Positions 1 to 9,262 are shown, counted from the stretch's first letter. The stretch is 64,000 nucleotides of DNA from Yersinia kristensenii (GCF_900460525.1 NZ_UHIY01000001.1:2852001-2916000); one strand, 5' to 3'. Program-made: numbers and translations. Notes: generated by a model from the letters alone, not told the origin.

Positions 1-2
1 TT

Positions 3-332
3 GGCCAATTACAAAATGGCCATAATGAACCTTGGCGGCTATGGGATAACCACGGGCAAATTCATTGGATGTCGCCAGTCAGTCGGCTGAGGTTTGACAA
101 TCTGGCAGCCGTCGCGACAGCAGTATTGGCTGGGCAGGGGGTTGCTTTGTTACCCCGCTGGTTAGTGGGCGATGCGCTTAGATCGGGGCAGTTACAAGAG
201 ATTTTGCCGGGTAGCACTGGGCCGGGGTTGCCTATCAATGTCGTCTGGCTAAAAGGGGGCGTGATGCCCGCCCGGCTGAGGGTTGCCATTGATGCCTTGG
301 TCGGGGCCTTTACTCCACATTCACCGTGGTAA
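3..332 (+). CDS. LysR-family transcriptional regulator, C-terminal fragment (cut by window edge)
   Basis: The reading frame is open from the first bases of the window to a TAA at 330-332 and gives about 109 residues. The text (GQGVALLPRWLVGDALRSGQ, then an alternating hydrophobic stretch and the ending ARLRVAIDALV) is typical of the last third of the LysR effector-binding domain, where a conserved glycine-rich GxGxALLP loop precedes the final beta strand and helix. The helix-turn-helix part lies outside the window, so neither ligand nor target can be judged. A Met at 69 is internal and should not be taken as a start. It precedes ybiB on the same strand but is separated from it by an ERIC-like repeat, so it is probably transcribed separately. 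Confidence 0.8.
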   Translation, partial: GQLQNGHNEPWRLWDNHGQIHWMSPVSRLRFDNLAAVATAVLAGQGVALLPRWLVGDALRSGQLQEILPGSTGPGLPINVVWLKGGVMPARLRVAIDALVGAFTPHSPW

Positions 333-390
333 CAATTCCGAGCATACTTATCACCATCAGTGATAAAGTTTCAGGAATATTCAACTTATT

Positions 391-482
391 TATACCCTAA
401 ATAATTTGAGTTGCAGTGTGAGCTTCATAGATGGGCCGAGTAATAAAGCCAACAGATGCAACTTACAGGATGACGGGTATAG
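391..482. repeat. Short ERIC-like/MITE element with TATACCC termini
   Basis: The segment begins TATACCC...GAGTTGCA and ends TGCAACTTACAGGATGACGGGTATA, so the ends are imperfect inverted repeats of about 25 bp. The right end (ATGACGGGTATA) resembles the terminus of enterobacterial ERIC/IRU sequences as I remember them. The central part is shorter than a full ERIC. It lies in the 184-bp gap between the LysR gene and ybiB and may be carried in the ybiB leader. Confidence 0.5.
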
Positions 483-516
483 AGTTACGGAACATTGAGA
501 GGAGAAATACCGCACC

Positions 517-1476
517 ATGGATTACAGCAAAATTATCAAAGAGATTGGGCGTGGTAAAAATCATGCCCGGGATCTGGATCAGGCGACCGCCTATGAACTG
601 TATAAAGCCATGTTAGCTGGACAAGTACCGGCGCTGGAACTGGGGGGTATTCTGATTGCCTTTCGTATTAAAGGTGAGTCTGAGCAGGAGATTCTGGGTT
701 TTTATCAGGCGATGCAGGAACAGGTCATGTCACTGCGGGCACCGCAAAATCGCCCGTTACCCGTGGTTATTCCGAGTTATAACGGCGCGCGTAAACAGGC
801 CAATCTCACTCCATTATTGGCGTTATTGCTAGCCCGTTTTGGGCTGCCGGTGGTGGTGCACGGTGTGACAGAGGACAGTAGCCGAGTGACCAGTGCCGAG
901 GTTTTCCAACACCTGAACATCCCTTGGTCACACAGCGCAATAGAGGCTCAACAGCGCCTGGATAATGGGCTGCCGGTGTTTATTCCTGTTTCAGCGCTGT
1001 CCGCTCAATTAGACGAGCAATTACAGCAACGCTGGCGTATGGGGGTGCGGAATAGCAGTCATACATTGGCAAAGTTGGCAACGCCATTTGTTCACGATCA
1101 AGCGCTGCGCCTTGCCAGTGTCTCTCATCCAGAATATATGCAAAAAGTCGGCGGTTTCTTCCAGGCTATCAGCGCTCCGGCCCTGTTACAGCAAGGGACT
1201 GAAGGGGAGGTTTATGCCAACCCATTACGTTGCCCACCCATCCATTATATCAATAATGGTGAGCAGCAAATTTTGTTGGAGCGCCAACCAGAATCCACCG
1301 AGCTGGCATTACCCTCGTCGAAAGAGGCCGCCATTACCGCCCGCTGGATTGAAGATTGTTTGGCCGGTGTGGTGCCCATTCCAGATTCTATCCAAAAACA
1401 GCTTGCTTGCTGTTTGGTGGCGGTTGGGCGGGCGGAAACTGTCGAACAGGCACGGCAACAGATTAATGACTTATAA
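517..1476 (+). CDS. ybiB: YbiB-family DNA-binding protein (TrpD2/glycosyltransferase-fold)
   Basis: The 319-residue product matches the length and sequence style of E. coli YbiB (about 320 aa), a member of the anthranilate phosphoribosyltransferase-like (TrpD2) fold. Members bind nucleic acid and are not thought to act in tryptophan synthesis. The N-terminal four-helix domain is recognisable (EIGRGKNHARDLDQATAYEL, LGGILIAFRIKGESEQEILGF), followed by the alpha/beta phosphoribosyltransferase-like domain with LPVVVHGVTEDSSRVTSAEV. The ATG at 517 has a GAGAGGAG ribosome site at 497-504. In E. coli ybiB is LexA-regulated; I did not find a clear SOS box here. Family assignment is strong, the biochemical role is only partly known. 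Confidence 0.88.
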   Translation: MDYSKIIKEIGRGKNHARDLDQATAYELYKAMLAGQVPALELGGILIAFRIKGESEQEILGFYQAMQEQVMSLRAPQNRPLPVVIPSYNGARKQANLTPLLALLLARFGLPVVVHGVTEDSSRVTSAEVFQHLNIPWSHSAIEAQQRLDNGLPVFIPVSALSAQLDEQLQQRWRMGVRNSSHTLAKLATPFVHDQALRLASVSHPEYMQKVGGFFQAISAPALLQQGTEGEVYANPLRCPPIHYINNGEQQILLERQPESTELALPSSKEAAITARWIEDCLAGVVPIPDSIQKQLACCLVAVGRAETVEQARQQINDL

Positions 1477-1723
1477 GACATTACTATCATTCAGTTGGTA
1501 GATATAAGGTATGGTTAATTTATGTTTTTAATGGCTAGAGTTGTTATTGTATTTGTGATGGTTTTTTTATGTTCATATTTTTTATTATCAATTGATTTTA
1601 AACAATTTATTTTTTTAAGTGATTATGTATTGTTGTCTTTTTTTTAGGGTGTTAGGCTGAATATTCTTTGTTTTTTTACTAACTTGAATTGATGTTGGCG
1701 AATGATTGCTGAAAAGGAATGCT

Positions 1724-3580
1724 ATGCGACAAGCTTTGGACTACTTTACTGCCCTGAACAAGGATTATCGGGCTGTCCATCAGGCCAAAGAAGATCTTTT
1801 TTGGCTGAATTATATGGGGTTGGGTGGGGAGGGTATTGCTCAGCAATTCTCTGCAGCTGAGAGTGTTTATAAGCGTTTTATTGCACAAAGCCACCGCTTA
1901 AAAGAATTGCGTGACTTGACTGCCCTGTTGGCAAACGAGCCACCCAGCGCGGATCGCGATGCATTACTGCACGGGTTACAAGGGTGGTACCGCTTTTTTG
2001 ATTGTAATGCTATTGAAGATCCCAACACACAAACCCTACTTGATGAAATTATTGCCGCAGAATCATCCCTTTACCAACGGCGCAAAAACTTCACTCTAAC
2101 CCATATAAATGCTGCCGGTGAGCGGGTTTTCGCCTCCCTGGGTGAATTATTGACCAATCAGGGCACCAATGAGAATGCAGAATGTCGGCACAGTTCGCAC
2201 TTGGCATTGCGGGAGTTGGAGCAATGGCTATTGCACAATGGCTTGCCAGAATTAATTAGTTTGCGTAATCGTTTTGCGCGGAAATTGGGTTATCGCAATT
2301 ACTTTGATTACAAAGTGAATAAAACCGAGCAGATGACACCGGAACAGTTATTTGCCATTTTGGACCGTTTCGAAGCACAAACTCGCGAGGCTAATTTGCG
2401 TAGTTTGCAGCAACTCGTTGAGGAAAAAGGCGCTGAAACGCTGGAACCGTGGAATATTCGCTTTGCCAGCGGGGGAGATGTCACCCGCTTACTCGATCCT
2501 TATTTCCCCTTTGCCGAGTCACTTGACCGCTGGGTTAATAGTTTTAAGCGGCTGCATGTTGGTTTTCGCGGCGCACAGATGAATTTGGATCTGCTGGTGC
2601 GTAAAGGAAAATATGAAAATGGTTTTATGCATGGGCCAGTGCCGCCTTTTGTCGACCAAGGTCACTGGATCCCGGCGCGCATTAATTTCACCAGTTTGGC
2701 TAAACCCGATCAGGTCGGGAGTGGGGCGTCGGGGCTAAATACCTTATTTCATGAAGGTGGGCATGCGGCCCATTTTTCTAATATTGTGCAAAATGCCCCC
2801 TGTTTTTCACAAGAATTTCCTCCAACCTCAATGGCCTACGCAGAAACGCAATCCATGTTCTGCGATAGTTTGCTTGATGATGCCGATTGGTTAAAACGTT
2901 ATGCTAAAAACAGTCAGGGCGAATCGATTCCCGATACATTGATTCAGGAAAGCATTCAGGCGCGACAACCCATGCGAGCTTTTAATGATCGGCATATTTT
3001 ATTAGTGCCCTATTTTGAATGGCAACTTTATCAGTGGGATGATGAACAACGCACACCAGAAGCGATAACTCAGTTAGCTCGAGACATTGAATTAAAAATT
3101 CTGGGTGTCAGTGGCAGCCCACGCCCGACATTGGCGATTCCGCATTTGTTATCAATGGAGTCTGCTTGCTCCTATCAAGGTTATTTATTGGCATTGATGG
3201 CGGTAGAACAAACGCGAGCATTTTTCCTCAAACGTGATGGTTATTTGACGGACAATCCAGCTATCGGCCCAGATCTCGCCGAGCATTATTGGCGTCCCGG
3301 CAACAGTGTCACGCACGATCAGACATTACGCAGCTTGACAGGGGAAGGCTTCAATCCAGATTATCTGGCGAAGGTTTGTAATCAAACCGTTGAGGAAGCT
3401 TGGGATGAAGCCCAAAAAACAATTGAACTGGCGGCAATGCGCCCACAACAGGCAGCAGACTTTGACTTAAACGTGACGATGCGGATAGTTGATGGGGATG
3501 AGCAGTTGGCTGACAATCAGCAGGGTGATGACGCCATGTGCCGCGCATTTGCCCGTGCTATAAATGCCCGCCTCCAGTAA
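1724..3580 (+). CDS. M3-family zinc metallopeptidase (oligopeptidase F/thimet-like)
   Basis: The product is a 618-residue cytoplasmic-looking protein without signal peptide. The zinc-binding HEGGH motif is at about residues 343-347 (HExxH), followed some 25 residues later by A-E-T-Q that should provide the third zinc ligand; this places it in peptidase family M3, which cleaves short peptides. The start chosen is ATG 1724, five bases after AAAAGGA; an in-frame TTG at 1706 lacks a ribosome site. The gene stands alone, with an AT-rich 247-bp upstream gap and a strong terminator after it. It has no counterpart in this position in E. coli as I recall. Substrate unknown; likely peptide turnover. 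Confidence 0.82.
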   Translation: MRQALDYFTALNKDYRAVHQAKEDLFWLNYMGLGGEGIAQQFSAAESVYKRFIAQSHRLKELRDLTALLANEPPSADRDALLHGLQGWYRFFDCNAIEDPNTQTLLDEIIAAESSLYQRRKNFTLTHINAAGERVFASLGELLTNQGTNENAECRHSSHLALRELEQWLLHNGLPELISLRNRFARKLGYRNYFDYKVNKTEQMTPEQLFAILDRFEAQTREANLRSLQQLVEEKGAETLEPWNIRFASGGDVTRLLDPYFPFAESLDRWVNSFKRLHVGFRGAQMNLDLLVRKGKYENGFMHGPVPPFVDQGHWIPARINFTSLAKPDQVGSGASGLNTLFHEGGHAAHFSNIVQNAPCFSQEFPPTSMAYAETQSMFCDSLLDDADWLKRYAKNSQGESIPDTLIQESIQARQPMRAFNDRHILLVPYFEWQLYQWDDEQRTPEAITQLARDIELKILGVSGSPRPTLAIPHLLSMESACSYQGYLLALMAVEQTRAFFLKRDGYLTDNPAIGPDLAEHYWRPGNSVTHDQTLRSLTGEGFNPDYLAKVCNQTVEEAWDEAQKTIELAAMRPQQAADFDLNVTMRIVDGDEQLADNQQGDDAMCRAFARAINARLQ

Positions 3581-3599
3581 GTTACGTGCTGTCTTCACA

Positions 3600-3633
3600 A
3601 AAAAGCCCATCAGGTTGGCTGATGGGCTTTTTC
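3600..3633 (+). terminator. Rho-independent terminator of the M3 peptidase gene
   Basis: The inverted repeat AAAAGCCCATCA / TGATGGGCTTTTT with a 7-base loop and a following T-run lies 20 bases after the peptidase stop codon. The A-run on the left side may let it also serve the opposite strand. Confidence 0.85.
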
Positions 3634-3698
3634 TCTTGCAGAAATACTAAAACTCAATAAAATCCGCTAGCATTACTGTAATATTAGATAAATATCAA

Positions 3699-3959
3699 TT
3701 AGTTATAAATAGTCGCAGTACCGTGCATCAAGTTATTACCGGTTGTTGAGGTAATAGTGAAAGCTTTAGCACCGGCCGCATCTGCTTTTTCAGCCAGTTG
3801 TGCTTTCAAGCTGCTCAGGTCAGTGACGCCACTGACGGAGATAACGCCGACTTGTTCTAATTTTGCCGCATCCTGGCTGTTGATGTGTTCTGCGGCAAAG
3901 CTAGCAAAAGACAGAGTAGACAGGGCAATAACTGCAACGAAATTTTTGATGTTTTTCAT
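3699..3959 (-). CDS. DUF1471 (YhcN/BhsA-type) small periplasmic stress protein
   Basis: An 86-residue protein with a clear Sec signal peptide (MKNIKNFVAVIALSTLSFA, cleavage predicted after FASFA). It is followed by the DUF1471 core with the characteristic KLEQVGVISVSG and the ending GTATIYN. E. coli has many paralogues (YhcN, BhsA, McbA, YbiJ) linked to stress resistance, biofilm formation and outer-membrane permeability. The E. coli paralogue YbiJ lies near ybiB, so positional equivalence is plausible but not provable. A ribosome site is visible upstream of ATG 3959. It is transcribed alone, convergent with the M3 peptidase. Confidence 0.85.
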   Translation of the reverse strand: MKNIKNFVAVIALSTLSFASFAAEHINSQDAAKLEQVGVISVSGVTDLSSLKAQLAEKADAAGAKAFTITSTTGNNLMHGTATIYN

Positions 3960-4085
3960 GATGTATTCCTATTCGATTTTAAGGTTGAAAGGGCGTTCCC
4001 TTTCGATGGAAGCTATATTACGCCCTTGCAGAGATTTTAAAACCGGATAGAATTGAGTTAATTATTCAAAATATTTGATTGATAA

Positions 4086-4727
4086 TTACCGGGATTGCCT
4101 GCCCTCAGGTCGTAACAGGTCAAAACGTAAATTATCGGCAATCTGATAATAAGCACTGGGGCCACCACCTCGTAAAATGGGTTGGGCGGCAGTCGTTTGG
4201 TAAATCCCCTCAGCATTGATCAGTTCACGATTAATATGTACGGCGATAACTTCGCCTAATACTAGCCAGTTATCAATTGTGGCCCCTTCAGCATTTTTTA
4301 GCTGAATACATTGGGTCAGTTTACATTCAAAATTTACCGGGCTTTCAGCGACACAATCAACATTGACGCGGCGACCATGTCTGGGAGTCAATCCGGCAAA
4401 CAGAAACTCGTCTTGATCCCGCGGCAGAGAAGCCGAGCTATTATTCATCGCCTCGGCCAGTGGGCGGGTTGCCAGATTCCAGACAAACTCGCCGGTCTGT
4501 GTGATATTCGCCACGCTGTCCTTCCAGCCACTGCTGGAAAAACCAATAATAGGTGGGCGGTCGCTAAAGCAATTAAAGAAACTATAAGGTGCAAGATTGC
4601 GCTGCCCGGTATTGCTTACCGAAGAGATCCAACCAATGGGGCGTGGGCTAATAATAGATTTCAGTGGGTCATGCGCCAGACCATGGCCGGCAGCGGGTTC
4701 GTAGTAATAATAGTTTTCAGTACTCAT
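4086..4727 (-). CDS. Flavin reductase-like protein (FMN-binding split barrel)
   Basis: A 213-residue soluble protein beginning MSTENYYYYEPAAGHGL. The block SIISPRPIGWISSVSNTGQ-RNLAPYSFFN is the hallmark of the flavin reductase-like/DIM6-NTAB family that binds FMN in a split beta barrel. The middle has GEFVWNLAT and the C-terminal third has W-LVLGEVIAVHI. Members either reduce free flavin with NAD(P)H or carry a bound flavin for oxidoreduction; the substrate cannot be read from sequence. It is transcribed towards the DUF1471 gene with a 126-bp gap and divergently from rlmF. Confidence 0.82.
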   Translation of the reverse strand: MSTENYYYYEPAAGHGLAHDPLKSIISPRPIGWISSVSNTGQRNLAPYSFFNCFSDRPPIIGFSSSGWKDSVANITQTGEFVWNLATRPLAEAMNNSSASLPRDQDEFLFAGLTPRHGRRVNVDCVAESPVNFECKLTQCIQLKNAEGATIDNWLVLGEVIAVHINRELINAEGIYQTTAAQPILRGGGPSAYYQIADNLRFDLLRPEGRQSR

Positions 4728-4853
4728 ACATTCCTACATGGCATGATGGTCACAGGGGGCCAGAGCGGGGGTATTGAACCGACATTCTGGTTGGAGATAA
4801 ATCGACTGGCAGCGAGCACTCTCTTTTGCTGCTGACCCGTTTAACACGAATTT

Positions 4854-5861
4854 ATGCTATCTTACGCGCCAGAAAATGCCTATCAGAGAGTCAGTACGAT
4901 GGAAAACAAAAAAGTATTCCCTAAAGAAAAAAGTGGATTGCATCCGCGCAACCGTCATCGCTCGCGTTATGACTTTGATGCGCTTTCAGTCAGTTGTCCT
5001 GAATTAATCCCTTTTTTGGCCCCGAATGCCTACGGTGATATTTCTATCGATTTTGCCTCCCCGCTGGCGGTAAAAATGCTGAACAAGGCATTGTTAAAAC
5101 ATTTCTATTGCATTGAATATTGGGATATTCCAGCAGACTTTTTGTGCCCACCCATTCCTGGGCGCGCGGATTATGTGCATCATCTGGCTGATTTATTAGC
5201 CAGCTGCAATGACGGTGTTATCCCGCAAGGTAAGAATATTGCGGTGCTGGATATTGGCGTCGGTGCCAATTGCATTTACCCGATTATTGGTCAACGGGAA
5301 TACGGCTGGCGTTTCACCGGCACTGACATTGACTCGCAAGCCCTCAGTGCGGCGAAGATGGTGGTATCCATGAATCCAACACTGAAAAATACTCTGCGAC
5401 TTAAGCAACAAAAAGATCCGCAGGCGATTTTCGAAGGCATTCTGGCGGTGAATGAACGTTACGATGCCACATTGTGTAACCCGCCGTTCCACGGGTCAGC
5501 AGAAGAAGCGGCCGCAACTACCCGCCGTAAATTGCATAAATTGGGTAAAGGTGAAGTGGCAGCCAAACCGGTGCAAAACTTTGGCGGAAAAAATAGCGAG
5601 TTGTGGTGTGAGGGTGGGGAAGAAGGTTTTGTTAGCCGCATGGTGGCAGAGAGCGCAACGAAAGCGCAAAACTGCTTCTGGTTTACTTCGCTTATTTCGA
5701 AAAAAACCACATTACCGGCTATTTATCATGCTCTACGTTATGCCAATGCGGTAGAAGTTCGTACCATTGATATGGCACAGGGGCAGAAAGTAAGCCGGTT
5801 TGTGGCATGGACTTTCCTGACGCCGGAGCAGCAGGCCGCCTGGAAAGCTGAGCGCTGGTAA
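4854..5861 (+). CDS. rlmF: 23S rRNA (adenine-1618-N6)-methyltransferase RlmF
   Basis: The 335-residue product matches RlmF (YbiN), which methylates A1618 of 23S rRNA with S-adenosylmethionine. GLHPRNRHRSRYDF near residue 29 and CPPIPGRADYVHHLADLL near residue 98 are family signatures. LDIGVGANC at about 132-140 is the SAM-binding motif and NPPF at 209-212 is the catalytic N6-adenine methyltransferase motif. The open frame allows ATG 4854 or ATG 4899 (MENKKVFPKEK). The first matches my recollection of the longer Yersinia form; the second is nearer to E. coli in length. Neither has a strong ribosome site, so the start is uncertain. The sequence agrees very closely with remembered Yersinia RlmF, which supports the genus call. 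Confidence 0.92.
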   Translation: MLSYAPENAYQRVSTMENKKVFPKEKSGLHPRNRHRSRYDFDALSVSCPELIPFLAPNAYGDISIDFASPLAVKMLNKALLKHFYCIEYWDIPADFLCPPIPGRADYVHHLADLLASCNDGVIPQGKNIAVLDIGVGANCIYPIIGQREYGWRFTGTDIDSQALSAAKMVVSMNPTLKNTLRLKQQKDPQAIFEGILAVNERYDATLCNPPFHGSAEEAAATTRRKLHKLGKGEVAAKPVQNFGGKNSELWCEGGEEGFVSRMVAESATKAQNCFWFTSLISKKTTLPAIYHALRYANAVEVRTIDMAQGQKVSRFVAWTFLTPEQQAAWKAERW

Positions 5862-5868
5862 TCCCCGT

Positions 5869-6160
5869 CGCCCTTGGCGCCGCAGGGGTGTTGGCTGCAT
5901 GCACTTACCCGAATCACTGACCTTTGTCAGCTCATCGGGATGCGTTTACTTGCCGCCGACCTGCAACACCAATGACTTTGGGGATACTCTTCTCCGCCCT
6001 TGGCACCGCAGGGGTGTTGGCTGCATGCACTTACCCGAATCACTGACCTTTGTCAGCTCATCGGGATGCGTTTACTTGCCGCCGACCTGCAACACCAATG
6101 ACTTTGGGGATACTCTTCTCCGCCCTTGGCGCCGCAGGGGGGTTGGCTGTATGCGTTTAC
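5869..6160. repeat. 126-bp direct tandem repeat (about 2.3 copies) with ERIC-like palindromic core
   Basis: CCCTTGGCxCCGCAGGGG recurs at 5871, 5997 and 6123, an exact 126-bp period; copies one and two are almost identical (one G/A difference in the CCCTTGGC-G/A-CCG block) and copy three is partial. Each full unit contains the imperfect palindrome CCCGAATCACTGAC-CTTT-GTCAGCTCATCGGG, which also occurs in the ERIC-type element at 49058-49175. Because 126 is divisible by three, the repeats create open frames that are not believable genes. The array starts 8 bases after the rlmF stop. Confidence 0.85.
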
Positions 6161-6486
6161 CAGCCGTCTATGGGCAATATTCAATTATCTGGATATTGCC
6201 CTATTTTCTACTATTTTATTTCAATATTGCTCAGTTGGCTGTCAATCTAAATACTTTCGGCTATGCTAATTAAGATAATTCTTAGTCGGCACAATAGCCG
6301 ACAAGTGTAGGTTTTATTTTGATTTTTTTCTGTGTTTATCTTTATTAACCAACTATCTCATCGTCCAGGGTGAAGAAGAAAACTTAAAGAAAATTCTATT
6401 CTGATTTTCTGGTTTTTGTCGTGCAAACACGTTGATGGTCACATGACTTATTTGCAGCCCAATCTTTCACCATAAGGACGCGACTT
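6161..6486. other. Intergenic stretch with no gene seen
   Basis: AT-rich sequence between the tandem repeat and the chemoreceptor gene. No open frame with a plausible ribosome site and no tRNA or clear repeat is visible. It must hold the promoter of the chemoreceptor; I could not assign a convincing -35/-10 pair or a flagellar sigma-28 promoter. Confidence 0.4.
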
Positions 6487-7791
6487 ATGTTGTTCAATTT
6501 CAGCTCATCTCATGCCTCTCCACGCGCTGAACTGACCTCGATTGACAGTGCAGTCCCGATGATTATTTTCAAACCGGATGGCACAGTAAAACACGCTAAT
6601 GTCTTGTTTTTACAAGCAATGGGATACCAGTGGGAAGAGGTGCTCGGGAAGCATCATAAACTGTTCTGTGACCCGCATTATGTGCAAAGTGATGCTTATC
6701 GTCGTCACTGGCAATTGCTCAATGAAGGGCGGCCTATTACCGATAATATTAAGCGCATTCGTAAAGATGGTTCTATTATCTGGCTGCAAGGAACCTATAC
6801 GCCGGTGCTCGATAATCAAGGGCGAGTGGTGGAAATTATTAAGATCGCCAGTGATGTGACTGAGCGTATTGTGCAATCTCAGGAACACCAGAGTTTATTG
6901 GCTGCGCTTAATCGTTCAATGGGAATGATTACTTTCACGCCGCAGGGCATTATTTTGGATGCTAATGATAATTTGCTACATGTTATTGGTTATTCACTGG
7001 CCGATATTCGGCATAAGTCTCATCAGATTTTGTGTCCCCCTGAATTTGCGCACTCAGATGAATATCGTCAGCATTGGCAGCGGTTAGCTCAAGGTGAGTT
7101 TATTGTTGGGCGCTTTGAGCGCGTGAATAGCCGCGGTGAGCGGGTCTGGTTGGAGGCGAGCTATAACCCGATTATGGATAAAGAGGGGCAAGTGCTAAAA
7201 GTGGTGAAGATTGCGCAGGATATTACCCAATTGATGTTGCAGCAGGAACATGAAGAAAATCTGATTCGTGATGTACACCATTTGTCATTAACCACGGACC
7301 GATCTGCATCACAAGGGGCGGAGATTGTTCAGCAGGCGGTGCGCGGCATGCAGGAAGTGGAGTCTGTAGCACGCGAAACTTCGGGTGTTATCAGTGAGTT
7401 AGGACGTTGCTCGAAAGAGATCGGCACCATCGTGGAAGCTATTCGCAAAATCTCTTCGCAAACTAATTTATTGGCAATCAATGCTTCAATAGAAGCTGCC
7501 CATGCAGGTGAACATGGCAAAGGTTTTTCTGTGGTGGCCAGTGAGGTGCGGATTCTGGCAGAAAGCTCGCGTAAGGCGGCCACTGAAATCGAGCATATGA
7601 CCAAGACTATTCAGAATGGTGTGATGGCGGCCATCAAGGGTATGGGGGTTTGTGTTGAGCAGGCTGGAGGCGGGGTCACGCTGACCCAAGATGCCGGTGA
7701 AGTTATTCATCAGGTGAATATTGGGATGCAGGATGTGGTGAAGCTGATGACGGCGTTTTCTCAGGTCAAGAATCAGCAAACTCATGTATAA
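6487..7791 (+). CDS. Soluble methyl-accepting chemotaxis protein with two PAS domains
   Basis: A 434-residue protein with no transmembrane segment or HAMP domain. Two PAS domains of the Aer/BdlA type lie at about 18-130 (with IIKIASDVTER) and 140-250 (VVKIAQDITQ). The MCP signalling helical hairpin covers about 260-425; its tip contains EAIRKISSQTNLLAINASIEAA-HAGEHGKGF. PAS domains of this kind often bind heme or flavin and sense oxygen or redox state, so a cytoplasmic energy/redox sensor that talks to CheA/CheW is the likely role; the cofactor cannot be seen. The ATG is preceded by a TAAGGACG ribosome site. Single-gene unit followed by a hairpin. Confidence 0.9.
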   Translation: MLFNFSSSHASPRAELTSIDSAVPMIIFKPDGTVKHANVLFLQAMGYQWEEVLGKHHKLFCDPHYVQSDAYRRHWQLLNEGRPITDNIKRIRKDGSIIWLQGTYTPVLDNQGRVVEIIKIASDVTERIVQSQEHQSLLAALNRSMGMITFTPQGIILDANDNLLHVIGYSLADIRHKSHQILCPPEFAHSDEYRQHWQRLAQGEFIVGRFERVNSRGERVWLEASYNPIMDKEGQVLKVVKIAQDITQLMLQQEHEENLIRDVHHLSLTTDRSASQGAEIVQQAVRGMQEVESVARETSGVISELGRCSKEIGTIVEAIRKISSQTNLLAINASIEAAHAGEHGKGFSVVASEVRILAESSRKAATEIEHMTKTIQNGVMAAIKGMGVCVEQAGGGVTLTQDAGEVIHQVNIGMQDVVKLMTAFSQVKNQQTHV

Positions 7792-7810
7792 CCGACTGTT
7801 AGCATAAAAA

Positions 7811-7840
7811 ATGGCGGATATCAGTGAAGATACCCGCCAT
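7811..7840 (+). terminator. Hairpin between convergent chemoreceptor and glnQ genes
   Basis: ATGGCGG at 7811-7817 pairs with CCGCCAT at 7834-7840, preceded by an A-run on the left that becomes a T-run on the minus strand. It probably works for both converging units, better for glnHPQ. Confidence 0.55.
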
Positions 7841-7886
7841 CTCTATTTTACATCACGACGTTAACGTCATAATAATAAAGCACATA

Positions 7887-8609
7887 TCAGGAAACGTGTT
7901 GCAGGAATTCCCGTAAACGTTCACTAGGTGGATTTGAAATCAAGCTATCTGGGTCACCATCCTGCGCTACCCGGCCTTTATCAATAAAGATCAAGCGTGA
8001 TGCCACTTTTTGCGCAAAGCCCACTTCGTGGGTGACGATGACCATGGTCATGCCTTCTTCGGCCAAATCTTTCATTACGGTCAAAACTTCATGACGCAAT
8101 TCAGGGTCCAGTGCCGAGGTCGGCTCATCAAACAGCATCAGTTTAGGTTTTACCGCCAGCGCCCGGGCGATAGCCACGCGCTGCTGTTGGCCACCGGATA
8201 GCTCCGCCGGGTAATGATGGGCGCGATCTTCCAACCCAACTTTGGTCAACAGCTCCATCGCGAGTTTATTGGCGGCTTCTTTAGAAGCCCCGCGCACACG
8301 AACTGGGCCAAATGCCACGTTTTCCAGCGCAGTTAAATGCGGGAAGAGATAAAACTGTTGGAACACCATCCCCGCTTCCTGGCGAATCAGGCGTTCATCC
8401 ACTTTGGGATCATTGACATCCAGGCCATCAACAATCAACTGACCACTGGTAATGACTTCCAGCTTATTGATACACCGCAGCAAGGTGGATTTACCCGAGC
8501 CGGAGGGACCAATAATGACCACCACTTCTCCCTTGGTGATATTCAGATTGATGTCGTGGAGCACCTGGGTTTTACCAAAGTGTTTGGAGACGTTTTTGAA
8601 TTCAATCAT
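7887..8609 (-). CDS. glnQ: Glutamine ABC transporter ATP-binding protein GlnQ
   Basis: A 240-residue ATPase nearly identical in pattern to E. coli GlnQ: it starts [20 protein letters not shown]. It has Walker [10 protein letters not shown], the signature [15 protein letters not shown], Walker [13 protein letters not shown] and the switch H in VTHEVGFA. It energises high-affinity glutamine uptake with GlnP in the inner membrane and periplasmic GlnH. The start is placed at 8609, four bases inside the glnP end (ATGA-type overlap), which implies translational coupling; the longer open frame upstream is glnP read in another frame. It is the last gene of the glnHPQ operon. Confidence 0.96.
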   Translation of the reverse strand: MIEFKNVSKHFGKTQVLHDINLNITKGEVVVIIGPSGSGKSTLLRCINKLEVITSGQLIVDGLDVNDPKVDERLIRQEAGMVFQQFYLFPHLTALENVAFGPVRVRGASKEAANKLAMELLTKVGLEDRAHHYPAELSGGQQQRVAIARALAVKPKLMLFDEPTSALDPELRHEVLTVMKDLAEEGMTMVIVTHEVGFAQKVASRLIFIDKGRVAQDGDPDSLISNPPSERLREFLQHVS

Positions 8610-9262
8610 ATTATTTTCAGCTTTCTTTCTAACCGGCGCAGAACAAAGCTCAGAGCCAAGGTGATTATCAGGTAGATAACCGCAACCGCACTCCAAATTT
8701 CCATGGCGCGGAAGTTACCGGCAATAATTTCCTGACCTTGGCGAGTGAGTTCGGCTACGCCAATCACGATAAACAGTGAGGTGTCTTTGATACTGACGAT
8801 CCATTGGTTACCTAATGGGGGCAGCATGCGGCGCAGAGCCAAAGGCGCAATCACGTAGCGCAAGGTATCGCGTTTGGATAAGCCCAACGCCAAACCGGCT
8901 TCACGGAACCCATTATGGATAGACAGCACCGCACCACGAGTGATTTCCGCAATATAGGCACCTGAGTTAATCATGATCGTCACAACGGCTGCTGAGAAAG
9001 GATCGATGCGCACGGGCATCATCATCGGCAACGCAAAGTAGATGAACATCACCTGCACCACAATTGGCGTGCCGCGGATTAACTCAATAAATACTAATGC
9101 GATATTTCTGCTCAGCCAACCGCCATAAGCGCGGGCAAAACCTGCTATAACCCCAATAATCAGGCCGCCAAGCAACCCCAGGACCGAAATCCATAGGGTT
9201 AACTTGGCGCCTTCAAGCAGGATTGGGATGGCGGGCCAAATAGCGCTCCATTCAAACTGCAT
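8606..9262 (-). CDS. glnP: Glutamine ABC transporter permease GlnP
   Basis: A 218-residue inner-membrane permease (E. coli GlnP is 219) with about five hydrophobic segments. The N-terminal [19 protein letters not shown] is typical of polar amino-acid permeases (HisMQ family). The cytoplasmic EAA-type loop appears as [20 protein letters not shown]. It forms the membrane channel for glutamine uptake. It lies 35 bases downstream of glnH and overlaps glnQ by 4 bases. Confidence 0.96.
   Translation of the reverse strand: MQFEWSAIWPAIPILLEGAKLTLWISVLGLLGGLIIGVIAGFARAYGGWLSRNIALVFIELIRGTPIVVQVMFIYFALPMMMPVRIDPFSAAVVTIMINSGAYIAEITRGAVLSIHNGFREAGLALGLSKRDTLRYVIAPLALRRMLPPLGNQWIVSIKDTSLFIVIGVAELTRQGQEIIAGNFRAMEIWSAVAVIYLIITLALSFVLRRLERKLKII

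Noticed and set aside
431..616. Small ORF before ybiB
   Set aside because: It overlaps the ERIC-like element and the ybiB start in another frame with no ribosome site.
5869..6160. Possible CRISPR array
   Set aside because: Units are 126 bp long, directly abutting and without unique spacers; no cas genes nearby.
5899..6273. Open frames through the 126-bp tandem repeat that encode a repetitive protein
   Set aside because: The repeat period is a multiple of three, so any open frame repeats; there is no ribosome site and the sequence is an ERIC-like palindrome.
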